7,504 nt of DNA from an uncultured Kroppenstedtia sp. (GTDB taxonomy: Bacteria > Bacillota > Bacilli > Thermoactinomycetales > DSM-45169). Below, in pieces: positions 6,302 to 7,504 of this stretch (positions within the stretch are counted from its first letter, which is position 1; each line of letters begins with the position of its first letter). The position numbers were made by a program, and so were the translations under genes. The notes under the pieces are model-generated. The model ran no database searches and had not been told where the DNA came from. It saw nothing but the letters and a program-made list of their open reading frames with translations. The stretch is taken from assembly GCA_959600065.1 (NCBI GenBank), contig CAUGKZ010000077.1, positions 1 to 7,504 of the forward strand, read 5' to 3'.

Positions 6302-6562
6302 CAGGCGTGTTGATTAGCCATATTTTAGACAGGAAAACAGGTCGGGATGTGGGGCGGTGAAGAGCCTTTGCACCCATAGGGCACAAGTCTCGCCAGGGTC
6401 GCTTTCCGCTCCCGGGTCTCGCTATGCGTTCTTTGCAAGAGATCGTAGCCGTCCCACCATCCTCGTCCCCTCAAGCCATATTTTACGATGGGGGCAATGG
6501 GAGGAGCGAAAGGATCGTTTCGCTCTTCCCATCATCCACTTGATGGTTCATCAACAGTCCTG
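6302..6562 (+). mobile_element. MITE-like repeat element, copy C (261 bp, most complete)
   Basis: The ends are CAGGCGTGTTGATTAGCC (6302-6319) and GGTTCATCAACAGTCCTG (6545-6562). The second, reverse complemented, matches the first at 14 of 18 positions. A perfect 9-bp direct repeat flanks the element. Inside, ATGGGAGGAGCGAAA (6497-6511) pairs with TTTCGCTCTTCCCAT (6518-6532) as a 15-bp hairpin with one G-T pair. The inner edge of the right end contains the palindrome TTGATG-GTT-CATCAA. A 56-base segment (6371-6426), missing from copy B, carries the direct repeat GTCTCGC (6387-6393 and 6416-6422). No convincing gene is encoded: the open frame that crosses it runs out into flanking DNA. IS4-type transposases make duplications of about this length, but I cannot assign a parent element. 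Confidence 0.92.
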
Positions 6563-6571
6563 TAATCCCCA
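6563..6571 (+). repeat. Target site duplication, right copy (element C)
   Basis: TAATCCCCA here is the exact partner of 6293-6301. Its sequence is unrelated to the duplication around element B, as expected for independent insertions. Confidence 0.9.
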
Positions 6572-6691
6572 GTACCTGGGCCCTTGCACATGGAATGATT
6601 TTGGATCGATAGAACCACGAAAACGACATGTAAAACCCCATCCCGACCCTCTGCAAACGCAGGGGTTCACAACACTTCTAGAAAGGGATTT

Positions 6692-6720
6692 TTTACAACG
6701 TTTTTGCTGAACGATATGAT
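6692..6720 (+). promoter_or_regulatory. Probable sigma-A promoter of bioC
   Basis: TTTACA (6692-6697) and TATGAT (6715-6720) are separated by 17 bases, each one mismatch from consensus. Transcription would begin near 6727, about 113 bases before the bioC ATG. Confidence 0.6.
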
Positions 6721-6741
6721 AGGATGAAAAGGAACCTATCA
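6717..6741. promoter_or_regulatory. Dyad overlapping the bioC -10 and start site; candidate operator
   Basis: TGATAGG (6717-6723) and CCTATCA (6735-6741) are perfect inverted repeats 11 bases apart, with partial further pairing outside (CGA/TCG). The left arm overlaps the -10 hexamer and lies before the predicted start site, so a transcript would not contain both arms. A protein-binding site is therefore more likely than an RNA hairpin. It does not resemble the BirA operator consensus. Confidence 0.45.
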
Positions 6742-6839
6742 TCGATGAAGCGGAGGGAAACCCAACCGGTCAGACGCCATTGATCGGGATCGGTGTCGGA
6801 TCTTCGCTCCGTAGGATCGAGTGAAGGAGCCCTTTGGAA

Positions 6840-7504
6840 ATGAGATTGGAGAAAAAAAGAATTGCTCTGACTTTTAACCGGCAGGCCGAAGTATACGACA
6901 GGCACGCTGTGGTTCAGCAACGGATGGCCCACCGGATCATACAGACGCTGGAAGAAAACAGGGTGGAAGCAAGGAGCATACTGGAGGTAGGGTGTGGAAC
7001 CGGCTATTTAACCCAGTTGCTCTCGGAATATTTCCCCGATACAGGCCTGGTTGGGATGGACCTGTCCCCCAAGATGGCGGCGACTGCCATGGAGCGGACA
7101 GGCGGTCCGGTCCGTTATTGGGTGGGAGATGTAGAAGAAGATCCTCTGGGTGAGGAATGCTATGATTTGATTGCTGCCAATGCTGTCATCCATTGGTTGC
7201 AAAACCCGGAAATCACTTTGCAACGACTGGTAGATGCCCTTCGGCCCGGTGGTTTTCTGATTCTTTCTGCTTTTGGTCCGGATACACTTCAGGAGTTGGC
7301 TTGGATCTATGATGCCGTTGAAAAGGAGATGGGGCTTCCCCCTTCCCGACAGGTGGGTGCCTTTCATTCTGAACGGGAATGGATCCGACGACTGGAACAG
7401 GCGGGAATCTCCTCTCCCCGATTCTTGCAGTGTTGGCAACGGCTTCCCCACTCCTCTGCCAAGGATCTCCTGACAGCAGTGCGGAGCATGGGCGCGGGAG
7501 CAGC
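6840..7504 (+). CDS. bioC: Malonyl-[acyl-carrier protein] O-methyltransferase BioC (3' end outside window)
   Basis: BioC methylates the free carboxyl of malonyl-ACP using S-adenosylmethionine, so that fatty acid synthesis can build the pimeloyl chain of biotin. The visible 221 residues are most of the roughly 250-280 expected. The N-terminal FNRQAEVYDRHAVVQQRMAH is typical of BioC. The SAM-binding motif I is ILEVGCGTG (47-55), followed by GMDLSPKM at the end of the second strand. DLIAANAVIHWLQNP (109-123) and FGPDTLQEL (145-153) are BioC-like and help separate it from generic class I methyltransferases. The ATG at 6840 lies 10 bases after AAGGAG (6824-6829). It is the first gene after its promoter, and other bio genes may follow beyond the window. 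A related SAM-dependent methyltransferase remains possible. Confidence 0.85.
   Translation, partial: MRLEKKRIALTFNRQAEVYDRHAVVQQRMAHRIIQTLEENRVEARSILEVGCGTGYLTQLLSEYFPDTGLVGMDLSPKMAATAMERTGGPVRYWVGDVEEDPLGEECYDLIAANAVIHWLQNPEITLQRLVDALRPGGFLILSAFGPDTLQELAWIYDAVEKEMGLPPSRQVGAFHSEREWIRRLEQAGISSPRFLQCWQRLPHSSAKDLLTAVRSMGAGA

Noticed and set aside
6628..6672. BirA-like half sites ATGTAAAAC and GGTTCACAA upstream of bioC
   Set aside because: The half sites resemble the biotin operator, but they are 27 bases apart instead of about 14-16, and they lie upstream of the -35 element.
6357..6710. Open frame of 117 codons crossing element C
   Set aside because: It runs through the element end, the target duplication and the bioC promoter. 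No ribosome binding site or family resemblance is seen, and the frame is not kept in copies A and B.
6745..6783. Possible 12-residue leader peptide before bioC
   Set aside because: It is too short to judge, its ribosome binding site is weak and distant, and no attenuator hairpin was found.
1..7504. CRISPR array, tRNA, rRNA or phage genes
   Set aside because: No regularly spaced direct repeats, cloverleaf sequences, ribosomal RNA signatures or phage-type proteins were seen. The three repeats are dispersed elements.

Overview
The window looks like chromosomal DNA of a low-to-mid GC Gram-positive bacterium (Firmicutes, class Bacilli). Three things point there: strong AGGAGG-type ribosome binding sites, housekeeping-like promoters with 17-base spacers, and the gene set (class 1B SpeD, PTS Enzyme I, a secreted NlpC/P60 hydrolase, a RodZ-like HTH membrane protein, BioC). 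The product style reminds me of Thermoactinomycetaceae or a close relative, but this is an impression that I could not check.

Layout, left to right. Positions 1-160 are the right-hand part of a short non-coding repeat element (copy A). speD (350-751, +) ends in its own hairpin and converges on ptsI (899-2605, -); a perfect 19-bp inverted repeat lies between them. A 475-base intergenic stretch holds the ptsI promoter and the leader of the next gene. A secreted NlpC/P60 peptidoglycan hydrolase follows (3081-3722, +), with a strong terminator. Next come repeat copy B (3827-4012), a gene-poor stretch with decayed-looking frames, a 34-residue membrane protein on the minus strand (4385-4489), and a RodZ-like protein with an unusually long linker (4673-6181, +), again with a terminator. 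Repeat copy C (6302-6562) precedes a promoter with an overlapping dyad and the start of bioC (6840 to the window end, +).

The main finding is the repeat family. Copies B and C both begin CAGG and end CTG, have imperfect 18-bp terminal inverted repeats, contain no convincing gene, and are each flanked by a perfect 9-bp direct repeat that differs between the two sites (GGGCCATCG and TAATCCCCA). That is the signature of a MITE-like non-autonomous transposable element. Three copies in 7.5 kb, all in the same orientation, suggest an abundant family. Copy B sits between a strong Shine-Dalgarno-like sequence and an open frame, so it may have broken a small gene.

The genes do not form one pathway. 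Almost every one has its own promoter or terminator, so the window reads as separate transcription units (polyamine synthesis, sugar phosphotransfer, cell-wall turnover, cell shape, biotin synthesis) with repeat elements in the spaces between them.
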